64,000 nucleotides of DNA, from contig CAVXZW010000014.1 in NCBI GenBank assembly GCA_963766445.1, forward strand, positions 1 through 64,000, given 5' to 3'. The position numbers and the translations under genes are program-made. This stretch comes from JAICYJ01 sp963766445 (GTDB lineage: Bacteria > Actinomycetota > Thermoleophilia > Gaiellales > JAICJC01). The notes beneath the pieces were generated by a model. That model ran no database searches. It saw only the letters and a list, made by a program, of their open reading frames with translations, and was not told the origin of the DNA. Below, piece after piece: positions 56,104-64,000 of the stretch (its first letter is position 1; each line of letters begins with the position of its first letter).

Positions 56104-56193
56104 CGGAGAGGGAGGGATTCGAACCCTCGCTGGAGGTTTACCCCCCAGACCCACTTAGCAGGCGGGCGCCTTCAGCCACTCGGCCACCTCTCC
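56104..56193 (-). tRNA. tRNA-Ser (anticodon GCT)
   Basis: A 90-nt class II tRNA with acceptor stem GGAGAGG/CCTCTCC, discriminator G, and an anticodon loop CTGCTAA carrying GCT. The variable arm is long and GC-rich, and the T-loop is GGTTCGAATCC. CCA is not encoded. Confidence 0.95.
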
Positions 56194-56236
56194 CTAGGGC
56201 CGCGTGCGCGCGACCACGTCCGTAAGATACTCCGTC

Positions 56237-57310
56237 ATGTGGCGCCGCGTGGTTGTGCTCTGGGTGGCAAGCCGCGCGGCCACAGTGCTGCTCGGCTGGC
56301 TGATTAGCACCCGGCTCGGCTGGCACAAGGCGCTGGAGCCGTGGCAGCATCAGCCCTGGACGGCGCTCACCGGATGGGACTCCGTCTACTACATCCGGAT
56401 CGCCCACGACGGCTACGCGGCGGGGCCGCGGGTGGCCTTCTTCCCGCTGTACCCGCTGCTGATCAACGTCTGGGAGACGGTCACCACCCAGGGCGACGCC
56501 GTGGCCGCGCTGGCCGTCTCGAACATCGCCACACTGATCGGCTTCCTCGGCATCTACGTCCTGGGACGCGACCGCCTGTCGCCGCAGCACGCCTGGCGCG
56601 CCGTCCTCTACCTGGTGCTGTCGCCCTACGCCTTCGCGCTCACCCTGGCCTACAGCGAGGGCCTCTTCATCGCCCTGGCCAGCTGGCTGTTCGTGTTCAG
56701 CGACCGGTGCCGTCACCTGTACGCCGTGCCGCTCGGCATTCTCGCGGGCCTCACCCGGGTGAACGGGCTGGCCCTGATTGCGCCGCTGGTACTGGTGGCC
56801 TGGCGCGAGCGATCGGCCGGCGCCTGGCTGGTGGCCCTGTCGCCCGCGATCGGGCTCGCCATCCACATGGCCTGGCTGTGGCACGCCGTCGGCGACCCGC
56901 TGGCGTTCGTTCACGCGCAGGGACACTGGGGCGGACATGCCAGCTTCCCGCCGCTGGCGCTGGGCGAGGAGTTCTGGCAGTTCGCACAGACCGGCCGCGC
57001 CATCCACCTGCTGAGCGGCCTCACCGTGATCGTCTACCTGGCTCTGCTGATCCCGATCCTGAGGCTGCGACGCTTCGCCGCACACCGCTGGGAGGACACG
57101 CTCTACGTCGGCGGCATCTTCCTGCTGCCGCTGCTGGCGGGCGTGCTCCAGTCGTCGGGCCGCTTCGGGCTGCTGGCCTTCCCGCTGTTCTTCGCGCTCG
57201 CCGACCTGGGCATGCGCAAGCCCTCGCTGCACCGGGGGTACGTCGTGTTCGCGCCGGTCGTGCAGGTGCTGGCGTTCGGCTACGTGGCGCTCGGGTACCT
57301 GGTGCCCTAG
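56237..57310 (+). CDS. PIG-V-like polyprenol-dependent mannosyltransferase, membrane protein
   Basis: This 357-residue polytopic protein has about eight to ten helices. The PIG-V-family signature is visible as GWDSVYYIRIAHDGY, then AFFPLYPLLINVWE, with AYSEGLFIALASWLF and GLTRVNGLALI. These enzymes move a mannosyl-type sugar from a lipid carrier onto an acceptor on the outer face. ATG at 56237 is preferred over a GTG at 56204, 11 bp from the tRNA. Confidence 0.85.
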   Translation: MWRRVVVLWVASRAATVLLGWLISTRLGWHKALEPWQHQPWTALTGWDSVYYIRIAHDGYAAGPRVAFFPLYPLLINVWETVTTQGDAVAALAVSNIATLIGFLGIYVLGRDRLSPQHAWRAVLYLVLSPYAFALTLAYSEGLFIALASWLFVFSDRCRHLYAVPLGILAGLTRVNGLALIAPLVLVAWRERSAGAWLVALSPAIGLAIHMAWLWHAVGDPLAFVHAQGHWGGHASFPPLALGEEFWQFAQTGRAIHLLSGLTVIVYLALLIPILRLRRFAAHRWEDTLYVGGIFLLPLLAGVLQSSGRFGLLAFPLFFALADLGMRKPSLHRGYVVFAPVVQVLAFGYVALGYLVP

Positions 57311-57314
57311 CGGG

Positions 57315-59267
57315 TCAGCGCTCGGTCCAGGTGGTGTGGCCGATGATCAGGCCGTTGCGGTGCGTGCGCGTGTACGCGTACAGGTAGAAGTGGTACGTCC
57401 CACCCCTCGCCAGGGAGTGCGTGGCGTGGCGGTACGTCCACGTGCGCGCGAACTGGTAGAAGCTCTTACGTGGGTAGCGCACCAGCAGCGTGCTGCTGCC
57501 GCGCTGCAGGATGAAGGCGTAGCTGCTGGAACCGGAATACCTCGTCCAGTCCACCTTCGGCGTCAGGTCGCTGATCACTCCGCCGTCGCGTGGCTGGCAG
57601 ATCCGCCCCAGGTGCACCTTGACGCGCAGTCCGGGCGACCTGTAGCTGTGGCTGTGGTCGTAGGAGCGGTACATCGCGAACAGCGCGTAGCGGTAGGTGT
57701 GGAACTGGCGGGGTGCGGTGTCGTTGGCCAGGCCGGCCTGGTGCTTGACGATGACACCGTCCTCGGGGTTGCGTGGGTAGCGACTGGCGTTTCGCACCAG
57801 CACCATGTTGCGGAAACCGGCCGCATCGGGCGGCCGCCAGGTGAGCCGCACCGACTCGCAGCTGGTGGCGGCGCGCAGGTTGCTGGCGTCGGCCGGCGCA
57901 ACGCCGTCGCCGCCCAGGCCCACGCTCAGGTTGGGGCCGGCATCGTTCGCGACCACCAGCGTGGCCAACCTGCCGCCCAGCCTGCGCGGAGCGAATCGCA
58001 CGTTCACGCTGCAGGTACCGCCGGGGGCGATCGCCGGGCCGATGCAGGTCTGCTTTCCCAGCACAAAGCTCTTCGGCGCGTTGCCGCCGAGGCGCAGGCC
58101 GGAGATGACGAGGTCGGCGCCGGGGCTGGTCGCCTTGTTCTTGATGATCACGTGAGTGACGTCGGTGATGCGGCCCAGCGCGACGTCGGGAAACGACACG
58201 GGGTTCGGGGTTGCTTCGATGCCCGGCAGCAGGACGTTCCCCTGGAGCTGCACAACTTGCGTGCTGCCGGGCACCGATCCGTCGTCGTCAGTGAAGGTGA
58301 GCGTCGCGATCGACGTTCCGGCCGTCGTCGGCAGGAACGTGATCTGGGCGTTGCACGAGCCGCCGGGCTGGAGTTGTGCGCCGCCGCAGTTGCCGGTGCC
58401 CGGGTTCGTGAAGGTCGCGTCGCCATGCAGCGTCGCGTGGTCCACGTCCAGCTCCGCGTGGCCGGTGTTAGTTAGTGTTACGGGCTGGGTCAGCGGCACG
58501 TTCCGCTTCGTCGCGAAGATGACCGAGGCGTCCACAGAGGCCTGCGGCACGGTGCCTGTTGCGGTCAGGCTGACGGCCGTCGGTGACGCCGGGTCGTCAC
58601 TCGAGATCGACAGAACGCCGCTCAGAGCGCCCGCCACCGTCGGCGACACGGAGACGGTGATCGTGCAGTTGTCTCCCGGGGCGACGGGATCAGAGCAACC
58701 GTTGGACGCAACGTTGAATCCAGCACCTGTCGTGTTGTCTGTAGCCGTCACCCCCGTCACCGACAGTGTCTGGTTTCCGGTGTTGGTTACCTGCACCGCA
58801 GTTCCGGGCGGGGTGGTGCCGACCTTGACGTTGCCGAGGTCCACACTACCCGGTGCCTGTACCCGTGAGGCCAGTCCCGTGCCTGTTACCAGAACGGTGT
58901 CCGAGGCGCTCGGCGTGTCGCTCGTGACATCGATCGTTGCCGACAGGGCTCCTGCGGCATCGGGGGCGAACGCGACGTCAAACGAACACGAGTCGCTGTG
59001 GTTGAGGACGTTCCCGCACGAGTTGCCGCTGATCTGGAACGCCCCCGGATCTCCCCCGGACTCCTTCGACAGCGTGATGGTCATCGGGGTGGAGCTCGTG
59101 TTTGTGACCTGGACCGTCTGCGTGGCGCTGGTCTGACCCACCGACACGCTGCCGAAGTCCGATGGCTGAGTGATCTGGAGCGATCCATCGGCCGCCGACG
59201 AAACGGCGACGCCCGAGACGAGTCCCGCAGTCAGCACGAAGAGGATCAGAGGAAGCCGGCGGTGCAT
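57315..59267 (-). CDS. Secreted ASH-domain (choice-of-anchor D) repeat protein
   Basis: This 650-residue protein has a signal peptide (MHRRLPLILFVLTAGLVSG). Four or so immunoglobulin-like ASPM/SPD-2/Hydin repeats follow (FGSVSVGQTSATQTVQVTNT, VDLGNVKVGTTPPG, LPGIEATPNPVSFPDVALG). Then there is a fibronectin-III-like segment with SVRLTWRPPDAAGF and a C-terminal beta domain ending HTTWTER. Cys pairs in each repeat suggest disulfides. It is probably a surface adhesion or structural protein. The frame is open far upstream, but only the ATG at 59267 precedes the signal peptide. Confidence 0.83.
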   Translation of the reverse strand: MHRRLPLILFVLTAGLVSGVAVSSAADGSLQITQPSDFGSVSVGQTSATQTVQVTNTSSTPMTITLSKESGGDPGAFQISGNSCGNVLNHSDSCSFDVAFAPDAAGALSATIDVTSDTPSASDTVLVTGTGLASRVQAPGSVDLGNVKVGTTPPGTAVQVTNTGNQTLSVTGVTATDNTTGAGFNVASNGCSDPVAPGDNCTITVSVSPTVAGALSGVLSISSDDPASPTAVSLTATGTVPQASVDASVIFATKRNVPLTQPVTLTNTGHAELDVDHATLHGDATFTNPGTGNCGGAQLQPGGSCNAQITFLPTTAGTSIATLTFTDDDGSVPGSTQVVQLQGNVLLPGIEATPNPVSFPDVALGRITDVTHVIIKNKATSPGADLVISGLRLGGNAPKSFVLGKQTCIGPAIAPGGTCSVNVRFAPRRLGGRLATLVVANDAGPNLSVGLGGDGVAPADASNLRAATSCESVRLTWRPPDAAGFRNMVLVRNASRYPRNPEDGVIVKHQAGLANDTAPRQFHTYRYALFAMYRSYDHSHSYRSPGLRVKVHLGRICQPRDGGVISDLTPKVDWTRYSGSSSYAFILQRGSSTLLVRYPRKSFYQFARTWTYRHATHSLARGGTYHFYLYAYTRTHRNGLIIGHTTWTER

Positions 59268-59269
59268 CT

Positions 59270-59803
59270 TCAGCGGATCATGATGTTCCCGCCGCGAGCC
59301 CCACGGGGACTTCGCGTCCGCATTACCGCCACCGAGATGACCAGCGCCAGGAGCGCCAGCACCACCAGCGCCGCCGCCACGATCGCCGCCACGGCCGCGA
59401 TCTGCGGTACGCCGCTGTCCGACGTGCTGGAGACCGGGACGATCGCCTTCGGCTTGGCTGACGTCGTCACCGGCTTGGGGGTGGTCGGCTGCGTGGTGTT
59501 GGCCGGATGCTTCTTCTTGTGCGTCGTCTGCGTGTGCTTGACCTTGTGATGAACGCGCACCTTCGTACCGCCGTCCGAGGAACCCGAGCTGGTTTGCGTC
59601 GGGGTCGTCGTGGTCGTGGTGGGGGTCGTCGTCACCGGCGGCGGCGTGGTCGATTGCGGCGGTGACGTGGTGCTGGTGGGCGGCGGCGGGGGCGGCGGTG
59701 GGGCCGAGCCGGTCCCGGCGTACGCGGAGATGGTCAGCACCGAACCCACCGCAAACAGCAGGAACGACGCACCCACAAACCCCGAAAAGCCTCTCGTTTT
59801 CAT
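59270..59803 (-). CDS. Pro/Thr-rich cell-surface membrane protein
   Basis: This 177-residue protein has an N-terminal hydrophobic signal (FVGASFLLFAVGSVLTISAY), a run of prolines, a Thr/Pro/Ser stretch of about 60 residues likely to be O-glycosylated, a basic His/Lys segment, and a C-terminal membrane helix (AAVAAIVAAALVVLALLALVI) with a basic tail. It ends two bases before the ASH-protein start and is probably cotranscribed with it. A nearby PIG-V-like mannosyltransferase could glycosylate it. Confidence 0.78.
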   Translation of the reverse strand: MKTRGFSGFVGASFLLFAVGSVLTISAYAGTGSAPPPPPPPPTSTTSPPQSTTPPPVTTTPTTTTTTPTQTSSGSSDGGTKVRVHHKVKHTQTTHKKKHPANTTQPTTPKPVTTSAKPKAIVPVSSTSDSGVPQIAAVAAIVAAALVVLALLALVISVAVMRTRSPRGARGGNIMIR

Positions 59804-60108
59804 CTACCCCCGCATGTCCGTCCGCCCGGGACGGCGATGCACCACGAGTTACTACGAGCAGAGCGAGCCTAGCATGAGTCGCCCCGGACGTCTGGGGTCG
59901 GCCTCTCGGAACCTGCCTCTTTTCGAGGATGCATCGTCTTACCTGTATCGATCGTACGGCCGGCCGGGCCTGTTGGAAACCCCACCTGCTGCTACTCTGT
60001 GTGTACGGGCGGCGGCGTGTCGCCCCGTGAGGTTCCACTCTCTCCCGAGGGCCGGACCCTCGCCCTTTGATCGAGAGGCGGCCGTGGCCGGCCGCCGAGG
60101 AGAGATAC
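59804..60108 (+). promoter_or_regulatory. Structured 5' leader of the DEAD-box helicase
   Basis: Two stems are visible: GAGGG/CCCTC at 60047-60061, and GCGGCCG/CGGCCGC at 60078-60095 with a 4-nt loop, the latter ending just before the ribosome binding site GGAGAG. Cold-induced helicase genes often have structured leaders, and that role is inferred. The rest of the gap shows no gene. Confidence 0.5.
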
Positions 60109-61281
60109 ATGAGTGAACCCACCTTCCGTGGCCTCGGTGCCAGTGCGCCCGTAGCCGACGTGCTCGCTGCCCAGGGCATCGAGATCCCGTTCGAGATTCA
60201 GGGCCGGGTGCTGCCCGACGCCCTCGCCGGCCAGGACGTGCTGGCTAAGGCGCCCACCGGCTCCGGCAAGACGCTTGCCTTCGGCATTCCTCTGGTCGAG
60301 CGAGTCGACCCCAACGGTCCCACTCCGGCCGCGCTGGTGCTGGTTCCGACCCGCGAGCTGGCCGCTCAGGTGGGCGAGGTGCTGGAGCCGCTGGCAGCCG
60401 CGCGCGGCCTGCGGGTGGCCACCGCCTACGGCGGAGTCGGCCTCCACGACCAGGCCAAGAAGGCCGACCGCTCGCACCTGCTGGTGGCGACCCCGGGTCG
60501 CCTCGAGGACCTCGCCAACCGCAAGATGCTCTCGCTGAGCGCCGTTTCGATTCTGGTCCTGGACGAGGCCGACCGGATGCTCGACATGGGATTCCAGCCG
60601 CAGGTCGACCGGATCGTGCGGCGGCTGCCGCAGGATCGCCAGACGATGTTCTTCTCGGCCACCCTCGACGGCGAGGTGGGCAGGCTCGCCCGCAGCTACA
60701 CCACCGACCCCGCGCACCACGAGGCCAATCCCGGCGATGAGACGGTGCAGGAGGTCGATCACCGGTTCGTGCAGGTGACGCCCGAGACCAAGGTGCAGAC
60801 CCTGATCGACATGCTGAACGAAGGCGACCACCACTCGCTGGTGTTCGTACGCACACGGCGCGGCGCCGATCGCCTCCTGGCCAAGCTGCGCGAGCGCGGC
60901 GTGCCGGCCGTGGCGATGCACGGCGACATGACCCAGAGCGCCCGCGAGCGGGCCTGGGAGCGGTTCGAGTCCGGCAAGGCACGCACGCTGGTGGCGACCG
61001 ACGTCGCCGCGCGCGGTCTCGACCTCGATTCAATCTCGCACGTGATCAACTTCGACCCGCCGGAGGACAACAAGGGCTACGTGCACCGCGTCGGCCGCAC
61101 CGGCCGGGCCGGGCGCAGCGGCATCGGCGTGACCCTCGTGACGCGCGACCAGCAGGCCGACGTCAGCCGCATCGCGGCTCGGCTCGACCTCCAGGATGAG
61201 TTCACCTCCTCGGGCATGGCGGTCGCTCCGCCGCGGCTGGTGTACACCTCTCGGCGCGGCCGCGGGCGTCGCGGCTGGTGA
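60109..61281 (+). CDS. DEAD-box RNA helicase
   Basis: This 390-residue helicase starts at MSEPTFRGLG. It has the Q-motif (IPFEIQGRVLPDAL), motif I APTGSGKT, Ia PTRELA, II LDEADRMLD (DEAD), III FSATL, V TDVAARGLD and VI HRVGRTGRAG. There is no long C-terminal extension, so it is a minimal RhlE-type enzyme that unwinds RNA in ribosome assembly or decay. Its TGA overlaps the GTG of the next gene. Confidence 0.94.
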   Translation: MSEPTFRGLGASAPVADVLAAQGIEIPFEIQGRVLPDALAGQDVLAKAPTGSGKTLAFGIPLVERVDPNGPTPAALVLVPTRELAAQVGEVLEPLAAARGLRVATAYGGVGLHDQAKKADRSHLLVATPGRLEDLANRKMLSLSAVSILVLDEADRMLDMGFQPQVDRIVRRLPQDRQTMFFSATLDGEVGRLARSYTTDPAHHEANPGDETVQEVDHRFVQVTPETKVQTLIDMLNEGDHHSLVFVRTRRGADRLLAKLRERGVPAVAMHGDMTQSARERAWERFESGKARTLVATDVAARGLDLDSISHVINFDPPEDNKGYVHRVGRTGRAGRSGIGVTLVTRDQQADVSRIAARLDLQDEFTSSGMAVAPPRLVYTSRRGRGRRGW

Positions 61282-61889
61282 GCGAGCGTCAGCTCGACTG
61301 GCGCACGCTGCTGCGTGAGCCGTCGCTGTTCGACACGCTGCTCGGACAGAACGACTATCTCGACGAGTTCGTGCGCGTGCACCAGACGATCGCATGGCCG
61401 AAGCACCTGGACGAGCGGCCGACCCTGGTCCAGCGCTATTCGTGGGCGCTGCCGACGGACGATGCACTCGACCTGATCGCGCGCTACACCCCGGTCGTCG
61501 AGATGGGGGCGGGAGGCGGGTACTGGTCGCACCTGATGCGAGAACGCGGCATCGATGTGATCGCCTACGACCGCGAACGTCCCCATGCCGACAACTACTT
61601 CGCGCGACACCTGTGGACGGAGATCGAGCCGGGCGGTCCCGCCGTTCTGCGCGAGCACGGCGACCGTTCACTGTTCCTCTGCTGGCCGCCCAACAACAGC
61701 GCGATGGCCACCAACTGTCTCAAGCGATGGACGGGGATGCACGTGATCCACGTCGGCGAGTGGCGCATCTCCACCGGCAGCCGTGGCTTTCACGACCGGC
61801 TCGAGGCGGGGTTCGAGCTGGTCGAAAAGCTCTCCATCCCGCAATGGGAGGGCATGTACGACATGCTCACCGTGTGGAAGCGACGGTAG
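61278..61889 (+). CDS. Predicted SAM-dependent methyltransferase-like protein
   Basis: This 203-residue protein has a motif I-like segment (VVEMGAGGGYWSHLMRERG) followed by VIAYDRE, with LFLCWPPNNSAMATN later. The methyltransferase fold is likely, but the acceptor is unknown. GTG at 61278 overlaps the helicase stop (GTGA), so it is translated with the helicase. Confidence 0.7.
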   Translation: MSERQLDWRTLLREPSLFDTLLGQNDYLDEFVRVHQTIAWPKHLDERPTLVQRYSWALPTDDALDLIARYTPVVEMGAGGGYWSHLMRERGIDVIAYDRERPHADNYFARHLWTEIEPGGPAVLREHGDRSLFLCWPPNNSAMATNCLKRWTGMHVIHVGEWRISTGSRGFHDRLEAGFELVEKLSIPQWEGMYDMLTVWKRR

Positions 61890-61902
61890 CGGCGCGGCGC
61901 GG

Positions 61903-62283
61903 TCAGGCAGCCTGCGGCAGGTGCACGATCTCGCCCATCCTGGCGTTATGCAGGATGGTCGGGACGAGGGCGTCGAAGCCGGGCATCGACTCGGCGATCT
62001 CGATGTGGCGGCTGGGGTTCCCCGCCACCACGTGCACGGTCAAGCGGCCCCAGGTGGTGCGGGCGCGGTGCACGGCACCGACCTCGTCCCACCCGATTCG
62101 CACGTAGCCGGATAGCGACCGGGCCAGCAGCCCGTCGTGGGTCAGCTGGATGCGATCGGCGCGCCGTGCCGCCGGCCACAGCATTCCCGCCAGCGGACGG
62201 ATCGGCGGCATGATGCGCGCCAGTCGATGGGCGCGGCTGCGCAGCGGGCAGTACTCGTACTCGAATGTGACTTCTTCGGGCAT
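61903..62283 (-). CDS. Conserved small protein, possibly PH-like fold
   Basis: This 126-residue protein has no signal peptide or helix. The stretch DRIQLTHDGLLARSLSGYVRIGWDEVGAVHRA looks like a bacterial PH-type beta sandwich. Function is unknown. It is convergent with the methyltransferase-like gene. Confidence 0.55.
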   Translation of the reverse strand: MPEEVTFEYEYCPLRSRAHRLARIMPPIRPLAGMLWPAARRADRIQLTHDGLLARSLSGYVRIGWDEVGAVHRARTTWGRLTVHVVAGNPSRHIEIAESMPGFDALVPTILHNARMGEIVHLPQAA

Positions 62284-62342
62284 CTATCCGAGTATCGCTG
62301 GCCGCCGCGTGATCGGGAATCAACCGGTCGGGGGAGGCGACA

Positions 62343-62807
62343 TCACCCGGAACGGCTGAGCGCAAGCTTTTCCGCCCAGGCGCTGACACGCTCCGAGTTG
62401 CGTGCCACCCACACGCACAGGATCGCCAGCGGCCCCTCGGCCACCACCGCCATCGTCAGCGCCACCCAGAGTTCGTGGCCGGTTCGCGACGTCATCACGT
62501 CGAACCAGATGTCGCAGGCGAGCAGCGTGGCCGCCGACGCCGCGGCGCCCTGCGTCCATGCCGACCGGCGCAGGGCTCCAACCGCGGTCAGAAGCAGCGT
62601 TGCCGCCAGCGCCACGTCGAACCCGGCCCAGGCGACGTCCCAGTTGTCGGCGGTGGTGCGCGACGGAAGCGTGGTGTAGAGCCACACCGTCCACGGGATC
62701 AATGCGAGCGAGCAGGCGACGAATGCGTAGGCCAGCCAGCGCGGCGCCGGCTCGACCGGCCGGCCGGAGCGGTGCGTGGCGCGGCCTATGGCCTCCTTGA
62801 CGCTCAT
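62343..62807 (-). CDS. Four-helix membrane protein of unknown function
   Basis: This 154-residue integral membrane protein has four predicted helices (WLAYAFVACSLALIPWTVWL, FDVALAATLLLTAVGAL, GAAASAATLLACDIWF, VALTMAVVAEGPLAILCVWV). The DIWFDVMTSRTGHE loop is distinctive. It is divergent from the gene at 62882. Confidence 0.65.
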   Translation of the reverse strand: MSVKEAIGRATHRSGRPVEPAPRWLAYAFVACSLALIPWTVWLYTTLPSRTTADNWDVAWAGFDVALAATLLLTAVGALRRSAWTQGAAASAATLLACDIWFDVMTSRTGHELWVALTMAVVAEGPLAILCVWVARNSERVSAWAEKLALSRSG

Positions 62808-62881
62808 GCCCCTAGGCTAGCTGGCCGAAGATCGTGTTGATGACTGACCGCCCCAGCGCCGCCAGCACCTATCCTGTTCGC

Positions 62882-64000
62882 ATGTGGGCACGCATCGATC
62901 GCCTGGTCCGGCCGCCGTCCGGGCTGGCAGCGCTGGCGCTGGGGCTGGGCGTGGTGAACATCGTCTCCGCCCTCACGCCGGAGCTGACCGAGCGCGTCCG
63001 CGTCGTACAGACCGTCTTGTCGCCCGATGCAGAGGTGGCCGCGCGCGGCCTGACGCTGGCGGCCGGGGTGGCCATGCTGCTCGTGGCGAGCTCGCTGGCC
63101 CGCCGCAAACACCGAGCCTGGCTGCTCGCGGTCGTGGTGGTCGCCGCCAGCGCCGTGCTGCACATCGCCAAGGGCCTCGACCTCGAGGAGTCGATCGCGA
63201 ACGTTGCGCTGCTGGTGTTGCTGATCCGGTCGCGGCGCTGGTTCGACGCGCCCGGCGATCCCGCCTCGTTGCGGCTGTTGGCGGCGGGGAGTGGTCTGCT
63301 GGCGTGGCTGGTGGTGGCGGTGCTGCTGGTGCCGTCTGGGCATGGCATGGACGAGATCAGAATCCTGCATGTGGGGGTGCTGGCGCTCACGGTGATGACG
63401 GCGATCTGGCTCGTGCACCTGTGGCTGCGGCCCTGGCGGGAACCGGAGGCGCAGAGCGAGGACGACCATTGCCGGGCCCGCCGGATCGTGCTCGAGTGGG
63501 GCGACGACAGCCTCTCCTTCTTCGCGCTGCGGCGAGACCGCCGCTACGCCTTCTCGCAGCGCGACGACGCACTGCTCGCCTACCGTGTCGTGGCCGGTTG
63601 CGCGCTCGTGTCGGGCGACCCGGTCGGGAACCCGGAGTCGATCCCCGGGATGGTGCGCGCTTTCGCGGCAATGGCGCACCAGCGCGGCTGGCGACTGGTG
63701 GTGCTGCACTGCTCCGAGGAATGGGTCGGCCTGTTCCGTGGGATCGGCATGCGGGCGCTGCCGATCGGCGATGAGGCGGTGCTGTGTCCGCACACGTTCT
63801 CGCTGGAGGGGCGCGCGATCCGCAAGGTGCGCCAGTCGGTGAACCGCCTGGCGCGGATGGGCTACTCGGTCACGGTCGCGTCTCCCGCCGATCTCACGGA
63901 TGCCGACCGCGCGGAGGTCGAGCAGGTCTCGCAGGAGTGGCTGAACGGCTGGCCTGACCGCGGCTTCTCGATGGCGATGGACGATCTCTACGCACACCCG
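62882..64000 (+). CDS. DUF2156/LPG-synthase-like membrane protein, partial
   Basis: At least 373 residues lie in the window, and the frame is open at the right edge. The N-terminal part has several membrane helices (LAALALGLGVVNIVSAL, LLVASSLARR, LLAVVVVAASAVLHIAKG). The soluble part begins near residue 200 (LEWGDDSLSFFALRRDRRY) with CALVSGDPVGNPESIPGMV and LEGRAIRKVRQSVNRLARMG. These are typical of lysyl-phosphatidylglycerol-synthase-like DUF2156 proteins, which transfer aminoacyl or acyl groups at the membrane. ATG at 62882 is used. Confidence 0.85.
   Translation, partial: MWARIDRLVRPPSGLAALALGLGVVNIVSALTPELTERVRVVQTVLSPDAEVAARGLTLAAGVAMLLVASSLARRKHRAWLLAVVVVAASAVLHIAKGLDLEESIANVALLVLLIRSRRWFDAPGDPASLRLLAAGSGLLAWLVVAVLLVPSGHGMDEIRILHVGVLALTVMTAIWLVHLWLRPWREPEAQSEDDHCRARRIVLEWGDDSLSFFALRRDRRYAFSQRDDALLAYRVVAGCALVSGDPVGNPESIPGMVRAFAAMAHQRGWRLVVLHCSEEWVGLFRGIGMRALPIGDEAVLCPHTFSLEGRAIRKVRQSVNRLARMGYSVTVASPADLTDADRAEVEQVSQEWLNGWPDRGFSMAMDDLYAHP

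Noticed and set aside
57315..60179. A 954-residue version of the ASH protein
   Set aside because: The extra N-terminal part overlaps the Pro/Thr-rich gene in another frame. The signal peptide begins at the ATG at 59267.
62804..63997. A 397-residue minus-strand frame
   Set aside because: It is antisense to the DUF2156-like gene and is His/Gln/Arg-rich without any motif.

Overview
This window is high-GC DNA, densely coded on both strands, with GTG/TTG starts, 1-4 base gene overlaps, SARP/BTAD and LuxR-ATPase regulators and no transposase. It looks like a soil actinobacterium, possibly class Thermoleophilia (Solirubrobacterales/Gaiellales). That placement rests on gene style and content, not on a marker gene. 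Two tRNA genes are present, both tRNA-Ser (CGA and GCT). There is no rRNA, CRISPR array or prophage structural gene.

Layout. 0-3.6 kb: end of a molybdenum hydroxylase operon (small, large and FAD subunits). 3.8-5.2 kb: an Eis-like acetyltransferase. 5.6-13.2 kb: a 2006-residue membrane-anchored signalling protein (class III cyclase, SARP/BTAD regulator, Ser/Thr kinase, STAND NTPase, one membrane segment, 14 WD40 repeats, C-terminal beta-rich domain). It lies between two paralogous small exported proteins whose 5' regions share an ungapped leader and a 10-bp palindrome at the same distance from the start. 13.7-25.1 kb: a 12-gene catabolic run on the minus strand with a second molybdenum hydroxylase, an amidohydrolase, three SDRs, a GcvT/DmdA-like demethylase, an NTF2-like protein, a tautomerase, a broken aminotransferase and an IclR regulator. 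This suits breakdown of a nitrogenous, possibly N-methylated, compound. 25.2-27.8 kb: a DUF6282-like hydrolase and two different 2-oxoglutarate/Fe(II) oxygenases. 27.8-35.9 kb: a PotABCD-type ABC importer flanked by two paralogous CocE/NonD hydrolases.

35.9-41.7 kb is decayed: a 217-bp duplicated fragment of the second hydroxylase gene, a frameshifted cyclase-ATPase regulator that lacks an output domain, broken RNase HI-like and RNase HIII-like genes, and 11-bp tandem repeats beside tRNA-Ser(CGA). 41.9-45.1 kb: a VOC protein, two divergent secreted proteins with 22-bp-phased direct repeats between them, and an acyl-CoA dehydrogenase. 45-50.2 kb: a second PotABCD-type importer with a clear sigma70-like promoter and a TetR-type palindrome, divergent from a TetR gene. 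50.2-56.1 kb: an NDP-forming acyl-CoA synthetase, a dienoyl-CoA-reductase-like SDR, and a LuxR-family ATPase. 56.2-64 kb: a PIG-V-like mannosyltransferase, cell-surface ASH-domain and Pro/Thr-rich proteins, a DEAD-box helicase with a structured leader, small unknown proteins, and the start of a DUF2156/LPG-synthase-like membrane protein.

Repeated single-base frameshifts, several at homopolymers, affect otherwise well-conserved genes. Part of this may be consensus sequence error, so every 'broken' call outside 36-41 kb should be treated with care.
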